NCBI GenBank assembly: GCA_022494885.1
Contig: JAGVSM010004231.1
Location: 62,001 to 126,000, forward strand
Length of the DNA stretch: 64,000 nucleotides
Direction of reading: 5' to 3'
Source of the DNA: Micrasema longulum
Taxonomy: Eukaryota; Arthropoda; Insecta; Trichoptera; Brachycentridae
Below, piece after piece: positions 1 to 11,800 of this stretch; within the stretch, counting starts at the first letter, position 1, and each line of letters opens with the position of its first letter. Position numbers and translations under genes: made by a program. The notes under the pieces were generated by a model. That model had not been told where the DNA came from, made no database searches, and was given only the letters and a program-made list of their open reading frames with translations.

Positions 1-1934
1 TTATGAAGTAGTTTTCTTTTGGAATATTTTTGTTTTAATTTTAAAGTAATCGTGGAGTTCGACCATTATTTTTATGTATGGCTCTTAATAATGTTTAGTG
101 TTTTTACACGGAGTCGAGGATGTCGGTAAGGTATTTGGGGCCCAATGTTGATCCGGTCCGAGTCTATCTTCGTCTTGTTTCTTGTTCCTTTCTTCATACC
201 ACACTAATGTAGTGGTAACTCCACTCCGCAAAGCGTAACTAGGGTAACCGTACTTTTTGACAGTATTGAAAATAAAATAATTTAATATTTATTATCTCTG
301 ATAGTGGAACATAATGTCTTTATAATGTGCTGTACTAAGAAGCAAAGAAGTATAAGAAGTTGTACATAAATAATTTCAAATGCATTATTGTTAATTTATT
401 ACATACGTTGAAAACAGCACATAAACAAAACAAAAGCACAAAAATTTGCACATAAAAGACGCACTGTTTTACGGGAAGTCATTTAATTGAAACTTTTATA
501 ATAGTGATATTTTTTTAAATAAAACTCTTCAATTTATTTAGGTAATGATTTTGATAAAAATTTCGATGAAATTCTTTTTTTTTCTGGTTGTATTATTTGT
601 AAATGTTGTTAAAATTTTAAGATGAAAAAAGTCGTTTGTTCTTGAAAGAAGGTAGCATATTTTTTTAATAAATATCATTTTTTAATGTTTAAGCATCATT
701 AATTAAAAAAGGACCCCAATACTACAAATTATTTAAGTGAGATTTGCAATGAATGTTATATGATTCAACTTTGACATATATAAGATTTTATGTAATATGA
801 ATATATAGCTAAAAATGACTTTTAGTGAACATTATTTTACTTTTGAAAGGGTTTTTTTATTCGATACACCGTAAAATGTATTATTTTTTATAATAGAAAG
901 ATGTATTATATTATATAAATTATTAATATAAAAAATCTCAGGGCGTACTATAAATAAGTAGGATACAATCGGAAACGTAGGATATTCACCTTACGCTTTT
1001 GAATAATAATATGCTAATTACAAAATCCTGATAAAATTATTTAGATACCGGTATTTCTTATATCCAAAATGGCTATGTTTTAACGGTGAAGTCCGGAGGC
1101 GATTTGTGGATGTTATATGCTCTATTGCAAATAAATAAAGTATTATGAGTTGTAGTTAAGATACTGTTAAAATGCAATCATATTTGTTCTCCACAAACAA
1201 CCTGTACTTAAACAACAATAAACAAAAACAGAAATATCGTTTAGCTCCGCGATGTTCTGACGTGCGGTCACAACATAATGTTGAGGCTCGCAGCGGTGAA
1301 GCCTTTTCTTTACTCGGTGAATTCGATAGTTCGTTAGTTGTTTCTCACACAGCGTACCTACCCGTACATGTTCTGTGTTACCACTCTAATTTCGGCCGCG
1401 AATTTCTGTTTAAATCATTTTATAATATTCTAATTCTTTCATTCAGTGTTATTTGATTTACTGGTCTATTGATACAATTGTGTTGTTTTCTTATAAGTTC
1501 TATTGACAGTGTAAATGCTTATTCTTAAAATGTTCGTATTGAAAAACAAATGTTGAATTAACAAAAAACATTTAATTATTTGTGTACTGATATAAAAATG
1601 TTTTATGTCTTGATAAACAATCATTTGGATTAATCAAAACGTGAAAATGACTATGGACATGGTATTAGGTAATGAAAATGCTTTATTTACTTTGTTAATA
1701 ACAATATTTTACTAATATATGAATTTATCATTTATTTAATCCACATAAAGTTATTGATAGAATGTACAAAATTACGTATTTAAACTTGTAATTAATACAG
1801 CAAAAATATCTTAGGTTTAATCAAACGTATTCTATTAATTAATTTTATGAATGGAAAAAATCACCTATTTTTGAAATCTACTGAATGTATGACGTATTAA
1901 ATCAATTATATGGGAAACAAAATTTATCCAGTAA

Positions 1935-2192
1935 ACAATAGGTATTTCAGTTAGTCCAAACGTTTTAAGACGAGGACTGGATTTCACCCCCATGAGTTTT
2001 ATTAGGATTAACATATCGCAGCAGAGATGTAGAACATCTTTGAGAAGAGAATATGGAAGTCTAGGTATTTACCGGGCTTATGATCTATCATTGGCTAGTT
2101 TAAGTGGCCACTTTATACGTAGTGTAACATTCGTCATTCTGTCTGTTTGAATATTCCCTTTTCAAAGATGTTCTACGTACATGTAGTTAAAT
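1935..2192 (+). mobile_element. palindromic repeat family, copy
   Basis: The extension is present (gtccaaacgttttaagac, gactggatttcacccccatg), then gcagagatgtagaacatctt, gaatatggaagtctaggtat, ctatcattggctagtttaag and the closing arm cttttcaaagatgttctacg. Ends are approximate. Confidence 0.7.
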
Positions 2193-2330
2193 GTATATCC
2201 AATAAATATTGTTAGTGACGTCATGCATAAATTCAAATAAATATTATTATGTAAATCTTTATTTTCTTATCTCGTTTTCCTTACTGTTTTTCTCCGCACA
2301 ACTTTTGAAGTATAACACATCGGTTCAATC

Positions 2331-2567
2331 TCAGAGTAATAAGGCACTACCGCTATAGATCCGCCCATACGGACAAAATCATTCCAGGATTATCAATTTC
2401 GAAGTTAGCTACAGTTTACGGCAAAACGATGGGCCGTAGGTACTCAGGTCGAGAATCGCAAGCGCAGCGACGAAACTGTCCATCACACGTCTGTTAATCC
2501 GCTTTTGTTCTATGCAATAGAGTGAAATGGCGTATCTACATCTGTAGCGCAACTTTACTCTGAGGTT
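2331..2567. mobile_element. MITE with CTCAGAGTAAT ends, copy 1
   Basis: The left end ctcagagtaataaggc and right end ttactctgagg are inverted. Internal segments ttagctacagtttacggc, ggccgtaggta, gagaatcgcaagcgc, aaactgtccatcacac and tttgttctatgcaatagag match 49428-49662 in order. Confidence 0.7.
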
Positions 2568-3002
2568 TTAATATTGTTCAAAACATATTAAAAGTTCAAT
2601 AACGATTTTCTTTTATTTTTAATGGAACAGTCGGTAATGATCGCTTCAGAAAGTGTAAAAAATAATTCATTTTACTTACAAACCTTCAAGGCCTTAGCAC
2701 AAAAGCTGGTATATATTATTTAAGCTAGTAATTCGTAATTTACTGTTATGAAATATTATAAGGTCAAGATTTGAATGGACCAGACCGTGAGTAAAGATAA
2801 AGGTAATGGTTTAGTAATGAGATCAAAACGCCGAAAACTATTAAAACACTAATTAATGAATATAACTAATAGTTTTGCAATCTTTAAGGAGTAAAATTGT
2901 CTTTTAAATAATTGTAACACATTTATAGAATTGTTATTGCATCATGACTAAGTGCATTCAGATTCTCAGCAGATTATCTAATGGTCTTACTTATTACACT
3001 TA

Positions 3003-3095
3003 TAAACCAGCCAATGACATGTCATAAGCCCTTTTTTTTTTTTTTCCTTTTCTAAAATGTTCTCCATATTTGTTGCAATGTGTCAATTAACAAAG
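3003..3095 (-). mobile_element. palindromic repeat family, fragment
   Basis: It has accagccaatgacatgtcat, aagccc, then ttttctaaaatgttctccat and caattaacaaag, the complement of one arm and core of the family. It is interrupted by a T-rich run. Confidence 0.6.
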
Positions 3096-3130
3096 TTATC
3101 GATTGATGACTTTCGAGGGTAAATATTACC

Positions 3131-3378
3131 AGGGCCCCGATTACAATGGGTAGTTAACAGAGTTATCTTCAACTGTCTTTAAAAAAAAAAAACGATAATT
3201 GTGTATGAAAATGACTATATTTGCATGAACATTTAAAGTATCTTCGTCGGTAACCTATAATTGAACATGTTTAGAAGAAAAAAATGTATGCGCATTCTGC
3301 TTTTCATACAGAAAACTTAATTTTACTTTGTAGTTAAAATTGAAGATAAATGATAACTTCCCATTGTAATCGGGGCCC
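3131..3378. mobile_element. MITE with GGGCCCCGATTACAATGGG ends
   Basis: The left end GGGCCCCGATTACAATGGG and the right end are complementary, continuing into a weaker arm (ttatcttcaa against ttgaagataa). It has no coding capacity. A diverged relative sits at 18285-18505. Confidence 0.75.
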
Positions 3379-5519
3379 AGAGCATCTTCCATTTCAAATT
3401 TGCGTATTTTTAAATATGTACGAGTATTGTTTTTTCTGTATTATTTCATTTCATTAAAATGACAAAATGATATTGCAATAACTTTTTGGTATCTTTTTTT
3501 TATTTGATTGGATTTTTTCAAACTGACAGTTTATTAAAATATTGTTTTATAAATCGTATAATTTTAAACCGTCAATCAACAAAACGTACTGATTTTTAAG
3601 TTATTTGATCTGGTTTTAAAGCAAACGTAAATGATAATAGGAATTAATTTTATATACGAGTATGTATAGCAATGAAATTAAAGTCGAATTGCTCACTTTT
3701 ATTAATATTTTTACAACTGTGTCTTATACTTTAATCTACATTACAAAAATGAAAATAAAGTTTGTTTGTTTTTGTCTGTCACATGAATTCTTATAATATC
3801 GATGTGAAATTTAAATCATCATTCAAAATGCCGTTTTTAGATTTACTGTGCTGTTTTCAAGCAAAATTGTTTTTTTTGTTGTAGAATCAAACATTTTAAC
3901 AGTAAATCGTAGCGACATGAAATTTATAATCAACAGTTGAAATACAATTTTACGATTAACCGTGCTGTTTTCAAACTAATTTTTTAATGGATTTTTTCGG
4001 TATAAACTACAACCTACTAACGTTAAATCGTAGCGTCGTGATATTTCAAAATTCATCAATATTCTAAGATCAGGGTAAAAATTATACATCTATAAAAAAA
4101 ATAACAAGGCATTTTTTTTTTATTGTAAATAAGTTTAACTTGATCCCGAAAAAAGCCGAGTAAAAATTCTAGTAATTGAATTTTCTAATTTTGTCTGTAC
4201 AATTGTATTAAAGAAAAAGTACAAAAATAAAATCATAAAAAAATAATAAAAGAGTACAAAAAAATATACACAACATTATAAAAAAAAACATTAAAAAAAG
4301 CCAAATCAGTTTTTCACATAAATACAATTATAAAAACCCAGTTCAGTTAGATATTAGTTCATAGAAGTGCATGTGTGCGAGTTTTTTTTTTGTGTGATAT
4401 TTAACGTTTTAAAAATAATTAATAAATTGACTACGTTGATTATTGTTTTTTTTTGTCATTGTAAAATAACTAAATTAAAATTAGCTCTCTCGTTAATTTT
4501 AATTTACTGATTTTAAAGAAAAAAAATGTGTAGGTAGTTAAAATATATAGAAATAATAAAAATGAATTAAAGCTTTTATACGTAATATTACAGATATATA
4601 ATTCCGAGATGTCTGTTGCAGAGTGAGGTGAGTGAGGTAATATCAGGTAGTGGAAGTATTCTGGGTGATTGGTTTATATTGCAATTGTTGAGGAAATACG
4701 AACGGAGAGTTGCAGTAGGTTCACAGACCACGACCGCACTTACGGAGAAAGTAAGAGGCGATCTTGTTTTACTTTTATTTTTGTCGATCCTTTCTACCAA
4801 AACCATATTTCGATACCTGACACTAGAAACTGGTATTATATCGACGCCATAGTGAGCAATCCTCCATCTTCCATCTTCCATCTTCCGGTCACGCTTCAAC
4901 AGCTCGCCGTATTATGCGTCTAATTAATATATTATGATGATCGAGTGTCCAAAAGTAATCGAATCTGTGTTCATTTTCATAACAGTTTCTGGCGTCTTTT
5001 TACTACTGTATTTTGTTGTAAAATTACAATCTTACCACGATCACGTCACCTCTACTTTCTCTTCTGATCATAAATTATCGGTGGCAGATACAAGGAAACC
5101 GAGATACGTCAATGTTGTTTTTTTTTAAAATGTGTTATATGTTTTAATAAATTATTTGATTAGTTCATAATACCATTTGCAAGTTCCATGATGTTATCCT
5201 TTTTATGATGTTTTCATTAGCGCGATGATAATAACGTAGATTTAAGGTAAAAGAAAATAGCTTAAAGTATTGTACTACCATTTTTGAATTGCGAAGGATT
5301 TCGATTTGCTTAAAATAATCGCGTTTGGTGGCATTTAAAATAAATTTTTCACCCACACTATTTTTAAATAATCTACATTTTCAGTCTGCATTTCCTTATA
5401 AATATTCAACCATTTTTTTTATTTGTTTTACTTGTTGCTGTAAATTTCGAGATTGTAAATAAAATTTATTGATAAAATTACTGCGTTTAGTCGTTAAGGA
5501 GGCTTTTTATTCCGAAAGT

Positions 5520-5704
5520 TTGATGCTTTCCGCGCCCTTTGACATTTGGGTGTAAAACGGGGCAGCGGGGCGCAGGCGCGAGAACCGCCGTCGGGCGCGG
5601 GCGCGGACGCTCTGTTTACACCCCTCGCCAGTCACCAGTCAACGGCCAGTCCCCGCGTGCGGCGGCGCTCGACCCGACTCCCGCGCGACCAGTTCGACCC
5701 GGGG
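5520..5704 (+). promoter_or_regulatory. CpG-rich block, likely internal promoter and 5' UTR of spire
   Basis: This stretch is very GC-rich and full of CpG, in sharp contrast to the AT-rich DNA on both sides. It runs directly into an ATG in good context (G at -3) followed by a long open frame with a splice donor. No clear TATA box is visible. The inference is a CpG-type promoter and 5' UTR for a short spire isoform. The exact transcription start cannot be read from the sequence. Confidence 0.45.
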
Positions 5705-5837
5705 ATGAAGGAGTCCGGAGGGCGCAGGCTGCTGCCGGCGGGCCCCGTGGAGGGCCTGCCGCCCCCCGCGCCGTCGCCCGACGAGCCCGCGGTGGACGCG
5801 GCCCGCGACCGCTCCTACTGCCGGCCCGGGACCGAAG
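5705..5837 (+). CDS. spir: spire, candidate alternative first coding exon
   Basis: The ATG at 5705 opens a frame that begins [11 protein letters not shown], is Pro/Ala/Asp-rich, and ends at ACCGAAG followed by the donor gttacc. It leaves one base in the last codon. The next spire exon at 21967 needs exactly one base, giving residue Val45 and continuous reading. No known domain is seen, as expected of an isoform-specific N-terminus. A one-in-three chance phase match is not proof, and the 16 kb intron is long, so this exon could belong to another transcript. Confidence 0.5.
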
Positions 5838-8800
5838 GTTACCGACACGTTTGGCTAACTCTCTCCTCAGTGTCCTCCTTCTCCCGACGACTTTCTCTAA
5901 CCGCACGCGCATACCTCCCTCTTGCACTTCACTCCGAAGAAGTTTACTTTCATCCCGGCCGCAAACAGTTGTGTCATTCAAACTCTGACGCAGTATGAAG
6001 TTGTAATGATGTTGTGGTGTGGAATTCACGACACAAATAATAATCATTGCATAACTACAGCACATTCAATTTTATATGGATTCAAAATATTTTCATCATT
6101 TAACCGATAAAAAATTATCTCCTTTTTTCAAAGATGGTAACTTTTTAATAAAAAATAAGTATTTTTAAAGAATTCTTCTAACATATGTGATATTATCTGT
6201 TCTATTGCATTTTGTAAAATAAATGCGATGCAAATTGAATGACGTCACGTTGAATTGTAACGAACGTAACTGATTAACGTAAATGAAGGCAATGTTTCCC
6301 AGGAAAACAAGTTTCCCAAGACGTTTTTAATAAGATCTTTGTTTATATGGGCAAAAATATTTCTTATTTTGCCATCATTTCATCTCACACAAGTCATTAT
6401 GTTACTTAATTGAAATTACAATGGAACGGAAGAAAATTGAACTTTTAGGTCTGGTAATTTAATTTTACGTTTTTTTAAAATCGAAAACACTAAAACTGCG
6501 ATTGTTTTTATTCAATTATTATGTGTTTAAATGCAAAAATTAAGTGCGGTTAAATAGTTTCTGTTTTGTCATTATTCTGAGAATAATACACTATTGGGGG
6601 TTATTTGACTTACCTTTCTGTTAAAATTAACCCCTCAATCGATATGCATGGATTAATATGGAAATGCGCTGTGCTACAGCTGTGGCGTGATTTAAATAAC
6701 GTAGTTAAATAAAATAATAATCTACCTACAACTGATCCACACAAACCTATTCATAATTACGAAATTCAACATCACATTAGGCATTAAGCGTGTATGTCAT
6801 GCACACAATATTTTTACCGCATATTGTCCCTATTTTCTCACGATGAAATAATATATCATTTGCGTAATAATTTTGCTTGATGTATAGAGATATTTCACAG
6901 AAACCACACAGAGTCAATTACAATAACATTGAATCAAAATTTAAATTGCAGTTTTTTTATACCACAAATCCATGAACTTTTATTTATTTATTAAATTTAA
7001 TAGCCTTTTTTCAGTGATAACCTACCTTAGAATTTTCCTAGAGATAACATTAACTTGTATGCACGCAAAACACGTTAGCAAAACAGCTACTTGGAGCCGT
7101 ATTTTATTCATGTCTAGGAAAATAAAAACAAACCGAAATTTGTGTTAAAAAAAAAAAACTATATTTATTATAAATTTCCAAATTATTGTCTTACTGTTTA
7201 CTTCACAGAGATTTTTTTAGTTAATATTTGGTTACTGTACTACGGAAATTGTTGAAGGAATCTTACTGATTGTTATAAAAACATTATTAGAATCCAACAT
7301 AATTGTTCGGTTCAATCTAAAAAGATGTATTATTATCAAGTCATTTTCCGATGGCACGTATCATTACATTATGTTGTTTATTAGGGCGGAACGATTTTTC
7401 TTTTGCCTATGCTATAGAATAATAGGTGCATAGCATAGAAAATTCTTTAATCTATTAGCAGTTAATTTTTTTTTAAACTTCTTTAAAAAAAATATTTGCG
7501 TTCTTATGATTAACCTACTCGTAAATATTTAAAAAAATGTGGCAATTTTTGACGAGTTGTAAACAAGTATTCGTTAAAAAAAGACTATTTTTTAGTTACA
7601 AACAAAATTTCCTATATAACTGTTTTTGTTATTTGCTACGCAAAGAGAAATGATAAATAATTGTGAATGATATGTTAGAATGTATTTGTTTTTGCGTACT
7701 TTAAAAACAAACAAGCGAAAACAACACAGCGAACAATACTCGTAATAATACCCGGGGCTTGAGAAAAATCTTATTAAATTATTGTGATTTCATCGGGAAT
7801 TGAACCTGGCACCCTTGTGTTTAGGTCGAAAGTCTTAGTGACTAAGAGAATGCATCAAAGTTATTAAATACAATGCCAAAAGTTATTGTGCAAAAAGTCG
7901 TTTAATAAGAATGATACAAAATAAACGCATTTATTTTAGTATGTCCTCAAAAACTTAAACTCGGTGAAATAAAATATGTTTTCAAATGTCTTCTGTGGTC
8001 CACTAATTACAATCCTATTATTTAAGGACTTAATCTAAACATACAATAAATATATTATAATTCACCTACAAAGTGGTGTCGGCATGGAAGAAAGAACATG
8101 AATGCATATCTTTTATTGATATTCAACAAATAATGTGTAATATTTCCTGTGTGTATCGATTAGTAATTCTGGTGAAACAAAATAATCTATCGCACAAAAC
8201 AAACATTGGGTATTGTTTATCATGCGACAGGTGTATTTTTTAAATTTTAAAACCTGGGATGTTTAAAAAAAAAGCTTGCCCAATATGAGGAAATCACGTA
8301 ATATTAATAAGTTCGTATCTTCAAACTTTAAATAATTTAATATTTCGGGCATACAATTTGTGTATGTGAGTATCATCTACTACCGGATATCTAAAGTAAG
8401 TTTAAATTTCAGATCATCATAATAATAATATTATTCCTTGTGTATGATTTTTAATAAAAACTTACATTTAAAATATTTGAACTGATTAAAAAATATTTGA
8501 ACGATAAATGATATATTTTACTAATAAAGATTGTGTTTGTGATAAAAACAGCAGTATAATCGTTGTTCAAAGTTAATCATAACTTCGACATATGTTTTGA
8601 TAGTTCGATGGCTCATTATTTTGTTAAATTTAAAAAGTGGTATTGTAAATAATACGAGTATAGTCGCGGTGCACCAATGACGTATATTAAATAGACACGC
8701 AACAAACGCGTAAAATATGTCATTTTCATTCGTTGGTAATTGTCTTCCTTGCTTTAGTCCTTTAACGGACCTTCGTCGTGATCAGAAGTGACGCTACTAA

Positions 8801-11800
8801 TAATAATGCCGCCCCGTGTGATGAGATAAAGCTTTCATCACACTGTAACTGTGAAAAACAATACATCGTTTGATTATTTCATTCATCGTTTCATACATCG
8901 TTTCATTGGTAAATATAATCTAATTTATAAAATACGTAGATAATTACGTATATGTTAAGGTCCGGTTTTCAAAATTTCGAAGTACCTGCTTAAATCATAA
9001 CAATGATAGTCGCCAGCTAGTGTAGTATCTGTGGTAAAGGGATACACATAAATGAATATAAACTACGCAAATATGCGTTTTTTCGTTATCTCTTTTTTTA
9101 AAGTTTTTTGAGAGCAACGTAATTGGGTAGGGTGGTACAAGAGTGCGCGGTTTCGGGTTTTAGAATAATTGCAAATAAAACTAAACATTCAAGAAAAATA
9201 AAAATATGTTTATTTGAACTCTTTGCTCTCTAGCTATTACAAAAATGCGAGTATAACTCTTACCGATTACAACACATAATTTAAAAAGTTTTAAAAAGTC
9301 AGTGCGCGCACTCATGCACACCCTGCAGCCCAAGAGTGCACAAGAGGGTGTACACCAGTGCGTAAACAGTAAATGGTGCGATAATCAAAGACAAAAATCA
9401 CAAACATAATCTCCAGATCCCAAATAACAAGTGCACCTATCGTGCCACCATTCCTGGCATATTTTGTACTGTATCAATGGTTCTTTAAATATTTCTCCGC
9501 AACCTGGGCATTTTCCGATTTTTTTCTTTGGTTCTTGCTAAGGTTTTTTTTTTTTTTTTCTTAAGGAACAGCTTTCTTCTTCGTTTTAGTATTTCTAGTT
9601 GCTTGATCTTCTTCTAATGTATGTTCGTATGGAGAACTGCTAACAATTTTCGATTTTTTGTGCGAGCACTCTTGCACATTTTGTCGTTGCGCACTCTTGC
9701 ACAGCCGGCGAATATTTTGTCAACATACATACATCTACCGCCATCTAATGAAACCTCTCAAATTTTGGTCGTATTGATTGAAGCTGATTGTAATAAAAAC
9801 AACAATACAAAAATAATATATTGCATGAAACCCATCCCCCCACATGAGATGAGTTTACAGAATAGATAAATTTATAACGAATAAGCAAAAAAAATGATTT
9901 TCTTACCTGCAATCGTTAATTTTCACCTAGTAACACTTTGCAGGCAACAGCAACATCACTTTACACTACCATTTGGTGATTGAATTTCTTACTAAACGTC
10001 AAATGCGGTAAGTTTAAATCGAAGAAGCACTCTTGTAAACTACGCACTCTTGTACCACCCTACCCTAGTTGTTATATTTAAGATATATGGTCAAGGTCTA
10101 CGTTCAAGGCGCACGGAAGGAATGCGGTAGTGCGTTGTGACGCTGCTCGGTTGAGTTTGGAGCGTCGATATTCACTAACAACATATTCGTCAATATCGAA
10201 GCGCCAATTTTTATCGAAACTCAACCGGGCAGCGTCACAACACACTACCGCATTCCTCCCGTGCTCTTTGAACCCCGTCTATGACTGATATAGAAATAAC
10301 ATGTCTTTTTTATATACAACTTTTAAATCAAACTTTACTTATATGTACGTATGAATATTTTTAATGTTGAAATGATAATTAGCCAAGATTTGAATGTAGG
10401 TTACCAGGCAAAAAATAATTCGCGTGTTTTGCATGTTTTCAAATGCCAAAACTGCGGAGCGCGCAATGCAGTAAGCTATTGATTTTTAAATAGTCAAAAA
10501 ATATTTTAGGAACCGCGGTAAGTTTGTGCATTGAAACCGCAGGTATCTACGAGGTGTTACCCTGAGTTAATTAAAAGTTCGATGCAAGGTTTTTGGCAAA
10601 AATCGCGTTTCTGTCTAATTCAAGTTTTGTAATAACGAGTTAGAATAAAAAATCATGAAAATAAGCTTAACGAAGTTTAAGTGTAAGAGATAAAAAAATA
10701 AATTATTGAAAAAGATGCATGCAATTGGGCGATGTGCATGACGTATTTTCTACATATTTGACTTCTTAAAATAATACAATAGAGCGCTTTACTTAATTTT
10801 ATTACATCTGAAATAAATACGGCCTTTCGGATTCTAGCAGTGTTTTCTCGTTATGCTGAGTATTAATGTCTCTCATCTGGTCCATAGTTGATCTTCATCT
10901 GACCAGACGATGATTGCTGCGATCTTGTTTGAATGCGCTGTTAACATATGGCATCACAGCTCAGAAAATGCTATTTAAATAGCTTTTGTTTAATTGTACA
11001 ATAAATTAGTGCAATAACTAAGTAAAACGCCTAAATAAACTGAAATATGGACGTCTACGCATTTACAAAACTTGTATGATCACCACCGGCTGTTATGACT
11101 TTACACGCTGTGTAACATTCTCCATTCTGCCTATGGAAAGTCGACATCCGTATTTACGTATGGCATTTTTTAGATTCTGTATTCGTGTTTGGTTTTAGGT
11201 AAACATTCCCAAGCGAGTTGTTTTATCATAGTAAATGGAAGTATGAAGAAAACACAAAGATTTGATACTCGAAATGTATTTATTGAAATAAAGTAAACAT
11301 TTACACTGGTGATTTTATTCGTTCTTTAGAAGAAAATACCCTAAAAGCTGAAATTAAAATAACGTTTTCAGTTAATTTTCTTAACCCTTTTGAAGTGTGT
11401 TTAGTACTGTTCAGATCTGATACAGCTGTATTGTATATAAACTCGAACTAAGTTCTTAAGTGGGTCGCTACTAACTGCTATTGCAGTAGACCCGCAGAAT
11501 ACACATTACCACACTCGGAGAAACCAATATCGCCCTAGTTTACTCGCCAAATAACAATGGTTATGCCTGCCACGTAACGAGACACTGGAGGTGCTTTTCG
11601 CTCGTGCATACCCAGTACCTACCCAGTCAGTAATCCAAGGCCTCATCTTAGGAAGAAATATAGATACCTTTAGCAACAGTTGTATTCAAATGTTAAGTTT
11701 TACTTTTACAATTTTACTAATTTTAAGGATGTATTGCAGTGAAAATTGATGGATTTTCACATTTCACATTTTTTTAACCGGTGCGAATTGAAAACCGCTC

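Larger units (their letters stand above)
1..5519. other. AT-rich flank, no supported gene
   Basis: No convincing coding exon is visible. If the full-length spire transcript starts further left, this is intron. It contains inverted-repeat elements near 1935-2192, 2331-2567 and 3131-3378 and a reversed repeat fragment at 3003-3095. Small open frames around 1172 and 4616 lack support. Confidence 0.6.

Noticed and set aside
1172..1456. 94-codon + strand frame
   Set aside because: No similarity, splice signals or codon pattern to support a gene.
5616..6065. Pro/Arg/Ala-rich proteins on both strands of the GC-rich block
   Set aside because: Open frames in several phases arise from high GC content; only the frame with the ATG at 5705 has a donor and a phase matching spire.
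9621..9869. 82-codon + strand frame
   Set aside because: It lies within the transposon remnant and is not protein-like; the readable protein is on the - strand at 9540-9385.
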